Shown here: one piece after another, positions 1 through 11,274 of the stretch
Position numbering within the stretch: position 1 is the first letter of the stretch
Layout of the letters: every line of letters begins with the position of its first letter
From: Clostridiaceae bacterium BL-3
Lineage (GTDB): Bacteria > Bacillota > Clostridia > Clostridiales > Clostridiaceae
Length of the DNA stretch: 64,000 nucleotides
Direction: 5' to 3'
Assembly (NCBI GenBank): GCA_902809985.1
Contig: CADDXC010000001.1
Coordinates: 2,542,001-2,606,000 of the forward strand
Program-made: the position numbers and the translations under genes
Notes under the pieces: model-generated
What the model was told of the DNA's origin: nothing
The model's database searches: none
The model's input: only the letters and a program-made list of their open reading frames with translations

Positions 1-99
1 TGCTATTGTGAGTAATGCCAATGAAGGGCTCATTCTTGTTTTCAACTTCGTATCCATAGGTCTTGGCAGCATTGCAGGTTGAATCAATTTAATTTTCAT
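1..99 (-). CDS. B12-binding radical SAM protein, N-terminal fragment at window edge
   Basis: The first 33 codons are visible and the rest lies outside the window. The N terminus reads MKIKLIQPAMLPRP and later RMSPSLALLTIA. This resembles the start of cobalamin-binding-domain radical SAM proteins, where a first beta strand is followed by a loop ending in P-SLALLTIAA. A GAGGAGG ribosome binding site lies just upstream. The catalytic CxxxCxxC cluster is not in view, so the assignment rests on the N-terminal pattern only. Confidence 0.55.
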   Translation of the reverse strand, partial: MKIKLIQPAMLPRPMDTKLKTRMSPSLALLTIA

Positions 100-129
100 A
101 CATTGCCTCCTCAAACAAATTCAGCCAAA

Positions 130-342
130 TTATCGCGAATCATTTCTGTATTCCAAAATATCTCCGGGCTGACATTCCAAAGCCCTGCAGATTGCATCTA
201 AAGTTAATAGTCGAATTGCTTTTGCCTTTCCATTTTTTAATATAGAGATGTTTGCCATGGTTATTCCAACTTTTTTCGAAAGTTCTGTGACACTCATTTT
301 CCTTTTGGCCAACATAACATCAATGTTGATTATAATTGCCAT
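130..342 (-). CDS. XRE-family helix-turn-helix regulator (YozG-like)
   Basis: This is a small DNA-binding protein of about 70 residues, almost entirely one Cro/CI helix-turn-helix. The visible pattern is MSVTELSKKVGITMANIS, then LLTLDAICRALECQPGDILEY. That final stretch is the hallmark of the short YozG-type regulators. I use the ATG at 342 because GAGGTG lies at the right distance; the longer reading would start at a GTG inside that Shine-Dalgarno. The DUF2975 gene immediately upstream (stop at 353) is the usual partner of this regulator type, so the two are probably co-transcribed. Target genes are unknown. Confidence 0.85.
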   Translation of the reverse strand: MAIIINIDVMLAKRKMSVTELSKKVGITMANISILKNGKAKAIRLLTLDAICRALECQPGDILEYRNDSR

Positions 343-352
343 GTTATTCACC

Positions 353-829
353 TCAAATCGTTAGATCATTGTCTGATTTTATATCTACCGCATCTTTTAA
401 AAGCTTTTGGAGAACAGCAGCAAAGACTGCGATCACAAATGAAGCAAAAGCAATGACCAATCCCAGTGCTACAATACCCGGGGCATCGTCCGCATTCGCT
501 ATAGGAACTAAAAATGGTATTAGTACTGCATATATAATGCTGATTGTAATAGCACAGTGTTTTATATTCTTCAAAGCTGTTACAGATAATTCCGAGAAGG
601 CTTTGTTTCTGTCAATATAGCCTAAAAGTCTCAAGGCTTGGTACAATGCAGCAAAAAACGGTATTGCTGAAAGATAGGCACCTATTAAAACAGGCCAATA
701 ATGCAACTTTGGATAATGTTCTGCTGCTCCGTTAGCTATTGCAGGCAGCCAAAAAATGCATAATGCAAGTACTATAATTCCAACAAGAAAAACCACTATC
801 TTTAAAAAAATTGTTGATCCTGGTTTCAT
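353..829 (-). CDS. DUF2975 family membrane protein
   Basis: A protein of about 158 residues with four hydrophobic segments: an N-terminal one, one around the YWPVLIGAYLSAIPFFAALY stretch, and two near the C terminus. The motif ALRLLGYIDRNKAFSELSVTALKNIKHCAI matches the DUF2975 family, whose members are integral membrane proteins of unknown biochemical role. They are almost always encoded next to a YozG-like XRE regulator, as here. The start at 829 follows a GAGGTG ribosome binding site; a GTG nine bases earlier lies inside it. A role as the regulator's membrane partner or target is inference from pairing only. Confidence 0.85.
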   Translation of the reverse strand: MKPGSTIFLKIVVFLVGIIVLALCIFWLPAIANGAAEHYPKLHYWPVLIGAYLSAIPFFAALYQALRLLGYIDRNKAFSELSVTALKNIKHCAITISIIYAVLIPFLVPIANADDAPGIVALGLVIAFASFVIAVFAAVLQKLLKDAVDIKSDNDLTI

Positions 830-1045
830 AAAAAGCACCTCACTTATTTATTGTTTATTTGATTTTAACATATATTTTATTGTTTTACAATATATTATTA
901 TCGAATTAGATTGCATATTTATTGTTATTTTATTGTAACCCGATTTACAACCCTCAATAGCAATACGAGAAGCTACTTTGTAAAACTAAATGCAATGTTT
1001 GTAATCAACAACTTAATATTTGTAAAGGAAAATTTATCGAAAGAT

Positions 1046-1074
1046 AAAAAGCATCCAAGTTTTAACCTAGATGC
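1046..1074 (-). terminator. rho-independent terminator downstream of the EFR1 gene
   Basis: On the minus strand an eight-base-pair stem (GCATCTAG paired with CTTGGATGC, with G-U pairs) is followed by TTTTTATCTTT. It sits about 50 bases past the stop of the gene at 1126. The flanking AAAAA on the other side could let it work weakly in both directions. Confidence 0.6.
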
Positions 1075-1125
1075 ATTTTTATACTTAATAATTATCTATT
1101 ATAAACCATGTGATCAGTCCTGCAA

Positions 1126-1920
1126 CTAAATATCTTCACAGGTCAATCCTCTTATAATATCCTCAACTTTAATATTGGGATTGTGATATCTTCTGCGCCC
1201 GATTGTTTTCCTCCCATATTCTATTGCTTCATGTGGGCACCACTGAATACAGGCAAGACACCGCTCACAGCGATGCTGCCAAATCGGATTCCGGTCTTCT
1301 ATTTTTATATTATTTACAGGGCATACTCTGGCACACAGACCGCAGCCGCTGCATTTTCCGCTCACCTCAAATTTTTTGTCCCATTCGGAGATCCCTTTGT
1401 ATAAATAACTGCAATTGGCTATCTTACTAAGAAGCCTGGCCTTTCTTTTAATCGGCCAAACCTTTCCGCCCGCAACTGCCTCTGCAGCTTCATCTGCCTT
1501 TTTCATTGCATTTTCTATAAGCTTTTGTACAACATCTTTGGCAAAGGCTTGATACTTCACGATATAATTTCCAGGCATTTTTACTCCAGCTGCATAGGAC
1601 AGACAAACACCCTTTTCTTTCAAAATATCGTCCAGCATTCCCAAAGTGTCCGCTCCATTCCCACCGAAATTTATAAATGCAAAGCAGTAAGTTCCTCTAA
1701 TGATATTGAGGTTTTGTGCAAAGCGTTTTACAAGTCTCGGTAATCCTATATAAAAAACGGGAAAGACGAAACCAATCGGATTATCAGGACCGCCAACAGG
1801 TTCATCCGTCGCCCCTACAGCCATGGACTTAATTGTACAGTTCTCAAGTCCCTTTGCGATTTGTCGGGCTATTGACAACGAATTGCCCGTAGCGGAAAAA
1901 TAATAAATTGTCGGATTCAT
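1126..1920 (-). CDS. EFR1 family ferredoxin-flavodoxin fusion protein
   Basis: A predicted cytoplasmic electron-transfer protein. The N-terminal half begins IYYFSATGNSLSIARQIA, the phosphate-binding loop of a flavodoxin FMN domain. The C-terminal part carries two 4Fe-4S motifs, CSGCGLCARVCPV and CERCLACIQWCP, each with the CxxCxxCxxxCP spacing of bacterial ferredoxins. This order matches the EFR1 family. Its electron partners are not known and no neighbour suggests one. The ATG at 1920 lies just before the flavodoxin strand and has GAGGAAG upstream; an upstream ATG at 1971 would add 17 residues of no recognisable domain. It is transcribed alone and followed by a terminator. Confidence 0.9.
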   Translation of the reverse strand: MNPTIYYFSATGNSLSIARQIAKGLENCTIKSMAVGATDEPVGGPDNPIGFVFPVFYIGLPRLVKRFAQNLNIIRGTYCFAFINFGGNGADTLGMLDDILKEKGVCLSYAAGVKMPGNYIVKYQAFAKDVVQKLIENAMKKADEAAEAVAGGKVWPIKRKARLLSKIANCSYLYKGISEWDKKFEVSGKCSGCGLCARVCPVNNIKIEDRNPIWQHRCERCLACIQWCPHEAIEYGRKTIGRRRYHNPNIKVEDIIRGLTCEDI

Positions 1921-2138
1921 TACATGTGCTTCCTCTTTTATTGTTCTCCTGACTATTTCCCCAGCATTCATTTATTTCACACCCTTAATAATTATTTATC
2001 ATAATTATACCTTATAATCAGAAAAATTAAATTATCTGATCCAATCATTTAATTTTTATTCACATTTGACGGTCATAAGCCTGTCTATAACCCCAGTTCA
2101 ATGGTTTCAATTAGTATATAAAGTAGGAGTACCGTTTA

Positions 2139-2640
2139 TTATAACAAATTTCCCATAACTTGCACTACTCTGGTTACCCCTCCAAGACTTAGTAGATGTT
2201 CTCCTGCTTTTTTAGAATTATTTATATAAATAGATGTTCTGTTAAAATCATCAATTGTACTCTTAATTGTTTCTGAGGGACCCCATACATCAAGCCTGTC
2301 ATAATGCTATTCTGACTTCCACGATTTATATAGGCTACAGTTTCCGGTATGAGTTTACTAAAATCAAATCTTTTATCAATATAGATATTATTTTTCTCAC
2401 ATGGATTTATTTGTTCCGCTGCAATATATATCTGAAAATCAGTTCCTTCAAATGCTTTAATCAAATTATCTACAACTGTCCTCGGCTTAATTGTTCCATA
2501 ATCCAACTTGTAATCTTCTTTTTTTCTTGAACTCTAAATAATTGTGCCAGCTTGACTAATCTTTTTCCCATAAACATAGGAGCTCCAAATGGTGATGAAA
2601 TTGGTGCATAATAGTTTTTTACATTCTCTATGTTTCTATA
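2139..2640 (-). pseudogene. UDP-glycosyltransferase (MGT/UGT type) remnant
   Basis: C-terminal pieces of a macrolide-type glycosyltransferase are spread over three frames. Near 2520-2640 one frame gives APISSPFGAPMFMGKRLVKLAQLF. After a frameshift the next gives DYGTIKPRTVVDNLIKAFEG and later INRGSQNSIMTGLMYGVPQ, which resembles the donor-binding HGG-S-mEal-yGVP motif with its histidine changed to asparagine. A third frame gives KAGEHLLSLGGVTRVV. The N-terminal acceptor domain is missing. The relic begins immediately after the stop of the phosphotransferase-like gene, so the deletion may have ended there. Not expected to make a working enzyme. Confidence 0.7.
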
Positions 2641-2656
2641 ATTAACATCTTCCCCG

Positions 2657-5314
<2,658 letters not shown>

Positions 5315-5506
5315 TCACATTAACGTGCTATTGCATTATAACACTGGCAGTTGGGAACAAACAGTCTGCATTTACAATTATTTATATGTTATAATTAAGA
5401 TGGGAATTGTTAAATATTCAAAGAAGGAACTTTATTTTCACTTGTAACATCCACTGTTTATCCAGAAAGCATCCATTTTCAATTCACTATGTCACATGCT
5501 CATAAT

Positions 5507-6266
5507 TTATCTCTTATCTTTCCCTGTCATATACCTGGCAGTCATCTTACTCATGATTTTTCCCATTTTTAAAGGAAACAGATAGCAGATCAATATCTGT
5601 ATCTTTTGCCCCAAGCTATGGCAGATAATAAAAGATTTATTTTGTATGTGCTTTGCAAGACCGGTACCGACCTTTTCCGGATCGACCATAAATTCTTTGG
5701 GAACAGGCAGAGGTTCTGCTGATTTTGTCCTGGTAAGAGGCGGGTGAAAAATATGAAAACTGATGCCGTAATTTTGGTACTCAATATTAAGACACTTGGC
5801 AAGTGCTTCAATCGCATCTTTACTTGAAGAATAGGGACTGATATTGACAAATCCCATCACACTAACGCAGGAACTTGTAAATATGACTTTGCTGTTCCTT
5901 TGACTCTTCATATAAGGCAAAAGCCTTGGATAGATGAAGCGCTCCGTAATAGTTCACTTCCATTACATGATGATACGTTTCCTCACTGGTCTGCTCCATA
6001 CTTTCAAATGTACACAGTCAGGCATTATGTACAGCACAATCAATGCTCCCGTATTTTTTGACGCTTTTACTTACGCAAATCTCCATTTGCTTCAAGTCGC
6101 GAACATCACAGGTCAGCGAAAAAAGAGAATCATATTCTTCACACAAACTGCTGAGATTGTCGGTTTTTAAATCCAGAACAGTTACATTATAACCTTCTGA
6201 TAAAAGCTGCCTGGCCAGATAATAACCGATGCCATTTGCTGCCCCCGTAATTAAAATGTTTTTCAT
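5507..6266 (-). pseudogene. short-chain dehydrogenase/reductase, disrupted
   Basis: The N-terminal frame (start 6266) has the NAD(P)-binding motif ITGAANGIG and DLKTDNL, and ends at AVHNA followed by TGA. In this family the tripeptide is NAG, so TGA probably replaced the glycine codon GGA. Reading continues in frame for about 40 codons (EVNYYGALHLSKAFALY) and then needs a frameshift near 5920 to join the C-terminal frame, which carries the catalytic Ser and YxxxK region (TSSCVSVMGFVNISPYSSSK). Two independent lesions make it a pseudogene. It resembles the SDR type that includes 3-ketosphinganine-reductase-like proteins; the substrate is unknown. Confidence 0.8.
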
Positions 6267-6413
6267 AGAAGACCATTCCTTTCAAATGATTTAAAGATTA
6301 TTATCTTTCCACGAACCTAATCCTGCTACTATTTCATCTTCTATATATTCATTCCAAGGTATATTTTTACTTTTAACAATTGTCTTCTTAACGCTCCTTG
6401 TTGATATTTATAT

Positions 6414-6515
6414 TTATGATGTTGATCCTCGGTCTTTTATGTCATAACGCTTCTTACAAAGCGGCTGCCAGTTGCTTTCATACCAGAACAAAGTTCTGCC
6501 ACTTCTGCTTTGAAC
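6414..6515 (-). pseudogene. HNH endonuclease C-terminal remnant
   Basis: About 33 codons include RTLFWYESNWQPLCKKRYDIKD. This resembles the C-terminal half of phage-type HNH nucleases (LFWd-sNWQaLCk-CHd-KT), with the final CH changed to RY. Nothing upstream encodes the rest. A second open stretch just downstream (stop at 6291) ends IEDEIVAGLGSWKDNNL, which I do not recognise. Confidence 0.45.
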
Positions 6516-6518
6516 CCT

Positions 6519-7643
6519 CTAAAAAATCATCTCACCCGGTTTATAGCCCTCAGACAATTCTTCTTCACTTAAAAACTTGAAATTATCATCACCCAGTATG
6601 GGTAAAAATGCTTCATATGGAATTCTGGAAAACTCACAGGCATAATTACTGGCTCCGAACCATTTGCCCTCTTTGCTGCTCAGGTTCAAATCTCTGGCAA
6701 ATTTTGTATAATTTGAACAATCATGAACCACTAAATCCCACTTTTCTTCATCGGCTGTTTTCATGAATTTCAAAGTCAGTTCCCTGCTCCAGATTGGAGA
6801 TATGTAGCCCTGCCTGGAAATATACATGTCTTCTCCATAATAATTGTTTATATTATTCTCATTCAAATGTAATTCTGCACAATTGATAAAATCAAGTTTT
6901 GTCTCCAAAATAGCTTGCTTTTTCATGAAAAAAGTTTGGAAAAACTCAGGAGTCATTGGAGTTTCAATACCTACACTTTTAATATATTTTTTCGCTGTTC
7001 CGATATTTTCAATCACCTTGTCCGAACACTCAGAAGCGCCCAGGTTGAAACGTATCTCGTCAAGACCGGCTTCACCTAATGCTTTCAATGTCTCCTCTGT
7101 AACTAAAATGCCATTTGTATACAAATGTTGATGAACTTGAGCATCACTAAATTTCCTTATTACCGGATAGTACTTTTCTATTTCCATAAATGGCTCTAAA
7201 TAAACGTAGCAAATGCCAGTGGGTTTCTTCTGAATGGAAAGAAGCAAATCAATATCCTTATCATAAAATCTTGTGCCTCCGATTTCCCACATACCTTCAC
7301 CAATTGGAGGAATATCCTCCAGTTCTCCATAATCATAACAGAACTTACACTCCATGTTACACTTGTTGGTTTTTCTGATTGCATTCAGACCAGTACCCAG
7401 CAGACAGGAACGACACCCCTGGGGAAATTTACTTTCATTTCCCACAAAAAAAGTTCTGTTCTTCAAAGTTTTCAAACCTTTAATTTTCGACATCAATATA
7501 TCATTTCTATTATCAACGGCTGCTTCAATTTGTGCAAAAGCAGAATAAACTATCTCCTGCTGTTTTGTCATAATTTCCTCTTCCTCAGGCAGTGTTGAAA
7601 AAAATTCAAACCATTTCAGCGCATCTTTCTTTGAAATCTTCAT
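6519..7643 (-). CDS. radical SAM domain protein
   Basis: A 374-residue radical SAM enzyme. The cluster-binding motif is CNMECKFCYDYG (CxxxCxxC followed by aromatic-Asp-Tyr), near residue 95. It is preceded by a second cysteine pair, CRSCLLG, about 15 residues earlier. Downstream are GICYVYLEPFMEIEKYYPVI and HLYTNGILVTEETLKALGEAGLDEIRFNLG, which fit the partial TIM barrel with its SAM-binding segments. The C terminus has no obvious SPASM cysteine cluster. A GAGGAGG ribosome binding site precedes the ATG. No precursor peptide or partner enzyme lies next to it, so the substrate is unknown. Confidence 0.85.
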   Translation of the reverse strand: MKISKKDALKWFEFFSTLPEEEEIMTKQQEIVYSAFAQIEAAVDNRNDILMSKIKGLKTLKNRTFFVGNESKFPQGCRSCLLGTGLNAIRKTNKCNMECKFCYDYGELEDIPPIGEGMWEIGGTRFYDKDIDLLLSIQKKPTGICYVYLEPFMEIEKYYPVIRKFSDAQVHQHLYTNGILVTEETLKALGEAGLDEIRFNLGASECSDKVIENIGTAKKYIKSVGIETPMTPEFFQTFFMKKQAILETKLDFINCAELHLNENNINNYYGEDMYISRQGYISPIWSRELTLKFMKTADEEKWDLVVHDCSNYTKFARDLNLSSKEGKWFGASNYACEFSRIPYEAFLPILGDDNFKFLSEEELSEGYKPGEMIF

Positions 7644-7830
7644 AATATATCCTCCTCTAATTGATCTTCCTGAAGACTCAATTCAAGCCTTCTTGCTGTA
7701 CTTTTTAATGAATTACTGTCTTTACATGCCAGTAGTCACGCTATTGAGACAATAACTCAAATAGGATAAATTGGGGGTGCAAGATGTCTTATACTCTGCT
7801 TTGTCCGCCAATCCATCTATATTTATACTT

Positions 7831-8298
7831 TTACCCTTGACTATCAACACCTGCATACAACCTGGTAATCATAGTGTAAAACAAATGGATTTCTTCATCA
7901 GAATACTCATGAAACAAACTATTAAGTTTTTCATTGTGAAAATAAAAAACTTCCTCAAAATAGCTATCACCTTTTTCCGTTAGCTGAATTGAGGTGTTTC
8001 GCTTATTAACAGGATTTTTCCGAATGGTTATAAAACCTTTTTTCTCCAGTGATGCAGCCAATTTCTTTATATTTTGTCTGGAGGAACCTGACAATTTCCC
8101 CAAGTGAGTAAAGGTGGTTTTACCAGTTGTATGTTTTATCATCACAAGCAGCATAAATTGTTTCAATGTAAGAAATGGATCGGCTTTATCAAAAATTGTC
8201 TGCAGACGATTTTGCAAAATAAATATACTCGCAAAGATACCACGTGTTTCTTTTTCCCGCTCACCGCTATAATTTTTAATCATATCATCAATCTGCAT
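7831..8298 (-). CDS. MarR family transcriptional regulator
   Basis: A 155-residue winged-helix repressor. Visible elements are the first helix pair (FLTLKQFMLLVMIKH), the recognition part (FTHLGKLSGSSRQNIKKLAASLEKKGFI) and the wing (ITIRKNPVNKRNTSIQLTEKGDSYF), in MarR order. It is transcribed divergently from the membrane protein at 8422. The 124-bp gap between them holds two overlapping palindromes, so it probably represses itself and that gene. Start supported by AAAGGGAAAACGTT upstream. The ligand is unknown. Confidence 0.9.
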   Translation of the reverse strand: MQIDDMIKNYSGEREKETRGIFASIFILQNRLQTIFDKADPFLTLKQFMLLVMIKHTTGKTTFTHLGKLSGSSRQNIKKLAASLEKKGFITIRKNPVNKRNTSIQLTEKGDSYFEEVFYFHNEKLNSLFHEYSDEEIHLFYTMITRLYAGVDSQG

Positions 8299-8339
8299 AA
8301 CGTTTTCCCTTTCATTAACAAAAACTTATCCATTATATC

Positions 8340-8391
8340 CATTTACATTATAGTAACTAGTTGCTATAATGTAAATGGTAACTAGTTACTA
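8340..8391. promoter_or_regulatory. MarR-type operator palindromes in the divergent promoter region
   Basis: Positions 8340-8377 form a 38-bp palindrome with perfect 14-bp arms (8340-8353 and 8364-8377, CATTTACATTATAG and its complement) around TAACTAGTT. A second copy of the core, GGTAACTAGTTACTA, lies at 8377-8391. The shared element is TAGTAACT-AGTTACTA with one mismatch in each copy. Placement between a MarR gene and a divergent gene makes these likely repressor sites; that is inference. Confidence 0.7.
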
Positions 8392-8421
8392 TATTGATGT
8401 CATACATCAAGGAGGGCTGTA

Positions 8422-9312
8422 ATGAAGATGAATAAAACAAGCAACTTATTGGTGATTTTCATTATCATCTTAGCATCAATTGCTTCTGCATATGGTTTTT
8501 TTTCAAATAATGCTATCAATGAAAATCAAACAATTCAGACTATTCATAATGAAACCGTCAGGCTTTATGGGAAAGGATTATATCATAATGAATCAGTATC
8601 TATGGCAGCACAAGTAAGAGCTCAAGACGTTGTTACACTAGTCTTTGCCATTCCCCTACTGCTGGTTTCGTTGATTCTGAACAAGAGGTCCCTCAAAGGA
8701 AAATTGTTGTTGGTAGGAACATTAGGTTATTTTCTATACACCTATATGAGCTATTCGTTTTTAGCAATATACAACAATTTCTTTCTGATTTATGTGTTAC
8801 TGATGTCACTGTCGTTTTTTGCATTTATAATCAATATTACTTCACAGCAACTGCAGAATTTGGAGAAATGCTTTTCAGCCGCCATGCCCAGTAAGCCTGT
8901 TGGAATTTTCATCATCGTTATCGGCATTATTATAAGTTTGATGTGGTTAGGCAGAATCGTTCCCACCATTGGTAATAATACTGTGAATGGTTTGGAGCAT
9001 TATACTACTTTCGTTATTCAAGCAATGGACTTAGGAATTGTCCTTCCAGTGACTGTAGTAAGTGGTGTTTTGCTATTGCGAAAGAAAAGTTTAGGTTACT
9101 TGCTTGCCCCAATCATTATCATTAAGGGCATAACATTACTGTTAGCTATTGATGTGATGGCTATTTCCATGGCAATTAGCGGTGTTTCAGTTTCGCCGAT
9201 TGAATTAATTTTATTTCCATTATTTACCGTAATATTTGCTGTGATTTTGTGGATAATATTAAAAAATTTTAAATCAATAGATAATACTTGCACATATAAA
9301 GAAACGATTTAG
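8422..9312 (+). CDS. polytopic membrane protein of unknown function
   Basis: A 296-residue protein with about seven hydrophobic stretches. There is one at the N terminus (LLVIFIIILASIASAYGFF), then an outside loop rich in Asn and His, then six more spread to the C terminus (last FPLFTVIFAVILWIILKNF). I do not recognise a named family or catalytic motif. It follows AAGGAGGGCTGTA and is controlled, by location, from the palindromic operator shared with the MarR gene. That arrangement is common for stress- or drug-responsive membrane proteins, but no substrate can be inferred. Confidence 0.75.
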   Translation: MKMNKTSNLLVIFIIILASIASAYGFFSNNAINENQTIQTIHNETVRLYGKGLYHNESVSMAAQVRAQDVVTLVFAIPLLLVSLILNKRSLKGKLLLVGTLGYFLYTYMSYSFLAIYNNFFLIYVLLMSLSFFAFIINITSQQLQNLEKCFSAAMPSKPVGIFIIVIGIIISLMWLGRIVPTIGNNTVNGLEHYTTFVIQAMDLGIVLPVTVVSGVLLLRKKSLGYLLAPIIIIKGITLLLAIDVMAISMAISGVSVSPIELILFPLFTVIFAVILWIILKNFKSIDNTCTYKETI

Positions 9313-9417
9313 TTAAATCAAAGCATTTTCATAGCCTTTTAGCACAAACTCTCTCAATGCCGCATTCAAAATTACGCTCCGTCTCTGCAGTTCTAAATCC
9401 AGCAATTTTATAAGCAT
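9313..9417 (-). pseudogene. TetR-family regulator, 34-codon stub
   Basis: A GGGGGAC ribosome binding site and ATG start a 34-codon frame reading LELQRRSVILNAALREFVLKGYENALI before TAA. QRR-ILnAAlreF-KGYENA is the first helix of a TetR DNA-binding domain; the turn and recognition helix and all ligand-binding helices are gone. Its stop codon abuts the stop of the convergent gene at 9312, so a deletion probably ends there. Its promoter and operator are still intact upstream. Confidence 0.7.
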
Positions 9418-9436
9418 GCAATGTCCCCCTTTTTTT

Positions 9437-9479
9437 ATCTGTCAGGTAAATAAATTATATCATTATTTACCTGACAGAT
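9437..9479 (-). promoter_or_regulatory. TetR-type operator with embedded -10 box
   Basis: A perfect 17-bp inverted repeat (9437-9453 and 9463-9479; ATCTGTCAGGTAAATAA and complement) is separated by 9 bp. On the minus strand TATAAT (9454-9459) lies in the spacer, placed to fire the TetR stub. An operator covering its own -10 box is the normal layout for TetR autorepression. Confidence 0.7.
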
Positions 9480-9610
9480 TAAAACTCCCTTGGTTATAAA
9501 GAACTCCAGGACTTTTCTGAGAGTTAACATATATTTCTATATTATTATTCTAACACATACTAACCGGACAAAATGAATTATTAAAATCAATACTTTCAAA
9601 ACTTAGGCAC

Positions 9611-10948
9611 TTAAATTTCATCCAGGGATTTTTGTTTTGTTTCAACTCCTAACACAGCAATAATAAATGCCACTACTACAAGTATGCATCCAAGTACTAT
9701 AAAAACAGTCCTGGTATCATAGTTTTTAAGTATCCATGCTACTCCATAAGGACTGAATATAGTTGCCAGCCTTCCTACTGCATTACAAAATCCTGAGCCT
9801 CTAAGTCTTATGTCTGTGGGAAACAATTCCGGAACATAAATGGCAAGGCCAAGTGTAAGAAGTATATATATAATTACAGTGAGGAAAAAACCCATAGTCA
9901 ATATTACAGTCATAGTATTTTGTGAAGCATATGCATATCCAAGTGCTCCTGCTGCAAGCATAAATATAGTAAGGCACCATTTACGCCCTAATTTATCTAC
10001 AATAAAACTCCCAATTAACGCTCCAAGAGGTGCACCTATCATCATTATAGTTGTATATCCCAATGATTTAGAAACATTTATGCCTTTTCTCAAGAAAAAT
10101 GTAGGTGCCCAGCTTACAAAAGTATATATCAAAGTATTTATTGCAATCAGCACTACACAACCTACAATAGTTCTCGAGATCATATTTTTACTGAATAAAT
10201 CACTAAACTTCCCCGATTCTTTATTATGTTCCTTCCTTATGACATTAGGTTGTGCTATGGAATTATCAGCCTCCTTCTCTGCTTCATCGTAAAATATATT
10301 TACAACATGCTGTGCATCTTCTTCCATTCCTTTGGATTCATACCATCTTGGGGATTCAGGCATACTTTTTCTCATATACCATACAATTACGGAAAATACA
10401 CCTACAAATACAAACATCCATCTCCAGCCAAACCGTGGTATTATAAGATATCCCAGAAATGCAGCCGCCGGTGTAGAAACGTTCGTTATAAGCGAAAGCA
10501 TGGACACCCACTTTCCCCTGGTTTTTGAAGGCACAAATTCTGCAAGCAGTGCATATCCTGTAACAATTTCAGCACCGAGTCCAATTCCCATTATTCCCCT
10601 GCAGGCTATTAAAAAAATCATATTTGGGGAAAATGCAGCTACAAGGGATGCTCCACCAAATATCAAAAGGTTCAGCTGATAAGAAAATTTACGTCCAAAA
10701 CTGTCTCCTAAAAATCCAGTGATAAGCGACCCTATCAAAAGTCCTAAAAAAGTTACAGAAATAAAAGCAGCATTTAAGCTTATGCTTGACCATCCGCTTT
10801 TTAACAGCACACCTAAGACTCCACCTGCCAGATATACATCAAATCCATCTAAAAATATTCCAAGACCGATGAGCCATAAAATTTTATAGTGTAATTTGGA
10901 TATTGGAACATAATCCATTTTTTCCGAAATATAATTGACTTCTTCCAT
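9611..10948 (-). CDS. MFS transporter under tandem T-box control
   Basis: A 445-residue major facilitator with about twelve membrane segments. Family signatures are visible: GFLGDSFGRKFSY after helix 2, the helix-4 RGIMGIGLGAEI segment, PESPRWYESKG in the central loop, and DKLGRKWCL in the second half, which fit the sugar porter/aromatic-acid symporter branch. The central loop is charged and cytoplasmic. The start follows AATGGAGGTATTTTA. About 90 bases of leader separate it from the second of two T-box riboswitches, so expression should rise when an aminoacyl-tRNA runs short. By regulation it is therefore a candidate amino-acid or related-metabolite transporter, although its fold does not identify the substrate. 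Confidence 0.88.
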   Translation of the reverse strand: MEEVNYISEKMDYVPISKLHYKILWLIGLGIFLDGFDVYLAGGVLGVLLKSGWSSISLNAAFISVTFLGLLIGSLITGFLGDSFGRKFSYQLNLLIFGGASLVAAFSPNMIFLIACRGIMGIGLGAEIVTGYALLAEFVPSKTRGKWVSMLSLITNVSTPAAAFLGYLIIPRFGWRWMFVFVGVFSVIVWYMRKSMPESPRWYESKGMEEDAQHVVNIFYDEAEKEADNSIAQPNVIRKEHNKESGKFSDLFSKNMISRTIVGCVVLIAINTLIYTFVSWAPTFFLRKGINVSKSLGYTTIMMIGAPLGALIGSFIVDKLGRKWCLTIFMLAAGALGYAYASQNTMTVILTMGFFLTVIIYILLTLGLAIYVPELFPTDIRLRGSGFCNAVGRLATIFSPYGVAWILKNYDTRTVFIVLGCILVVVAFIIAVLGVETKQKSLDEI

Positions 10949-11029
10949 TAAAATACCTCCATTTAGTAAACAAAAATTTAATATTTTTAATATATAATTT
11001 CACTGGCCAGTAAAAATTATTTTCTAAAA

Positions 11030-11274
11030 ACAAGCATAAAAAATAGACCTTTCCATGGGGCGAAAGGTCTATCGCGGTACCACCCAAATTTATAACTTGA
11101 ATATTTTAACGGCGTCACTGCCGGCAGAATCCTACTAATTTTCAGATTGCAGTTTAAGGGTGAGTTTCAATATAGTATAAATGTGCTTTTTCACCATGAA
11201 CACTCTCTTTAAAAGTATATCTGTATTTACTTATCCCTGGCATTACTTTTACAATATTAAGTTTTCATCAAAAT
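11030..11274 (-). promoter_or_regulatory. T-box riboswitch, promoter-distal copy (second in series)
   Basis: On the minus strand the T-box sequence GGGTGGTACCGCG (11073-11085) is followed by a strong terminator (11043-11072). Upstream are the stem I elements, including the AGTAAATA loop motif, AAAGAGAGTG, and the specifier region TATTGAAACTCACCC. In the shared GAA-CTC-purine context the specifier reads CTC (leucine). The order of parts matches the copy immediately upstream, showing a tandem duplication of the leader. Confidence 0.88.
11043..11072 (-). terminator. T-box terminator hairpin (second leader)
   Basis: Perfect 11-bp arms ATAGACCTTTC and GAAAGGTCTAT around an 8-base loop, followed by TTTTTT on the minus strand. 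The 5' arm begins next to the T-box sequence, which can pair into the competing antiterminator. Confidence 0.9.
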
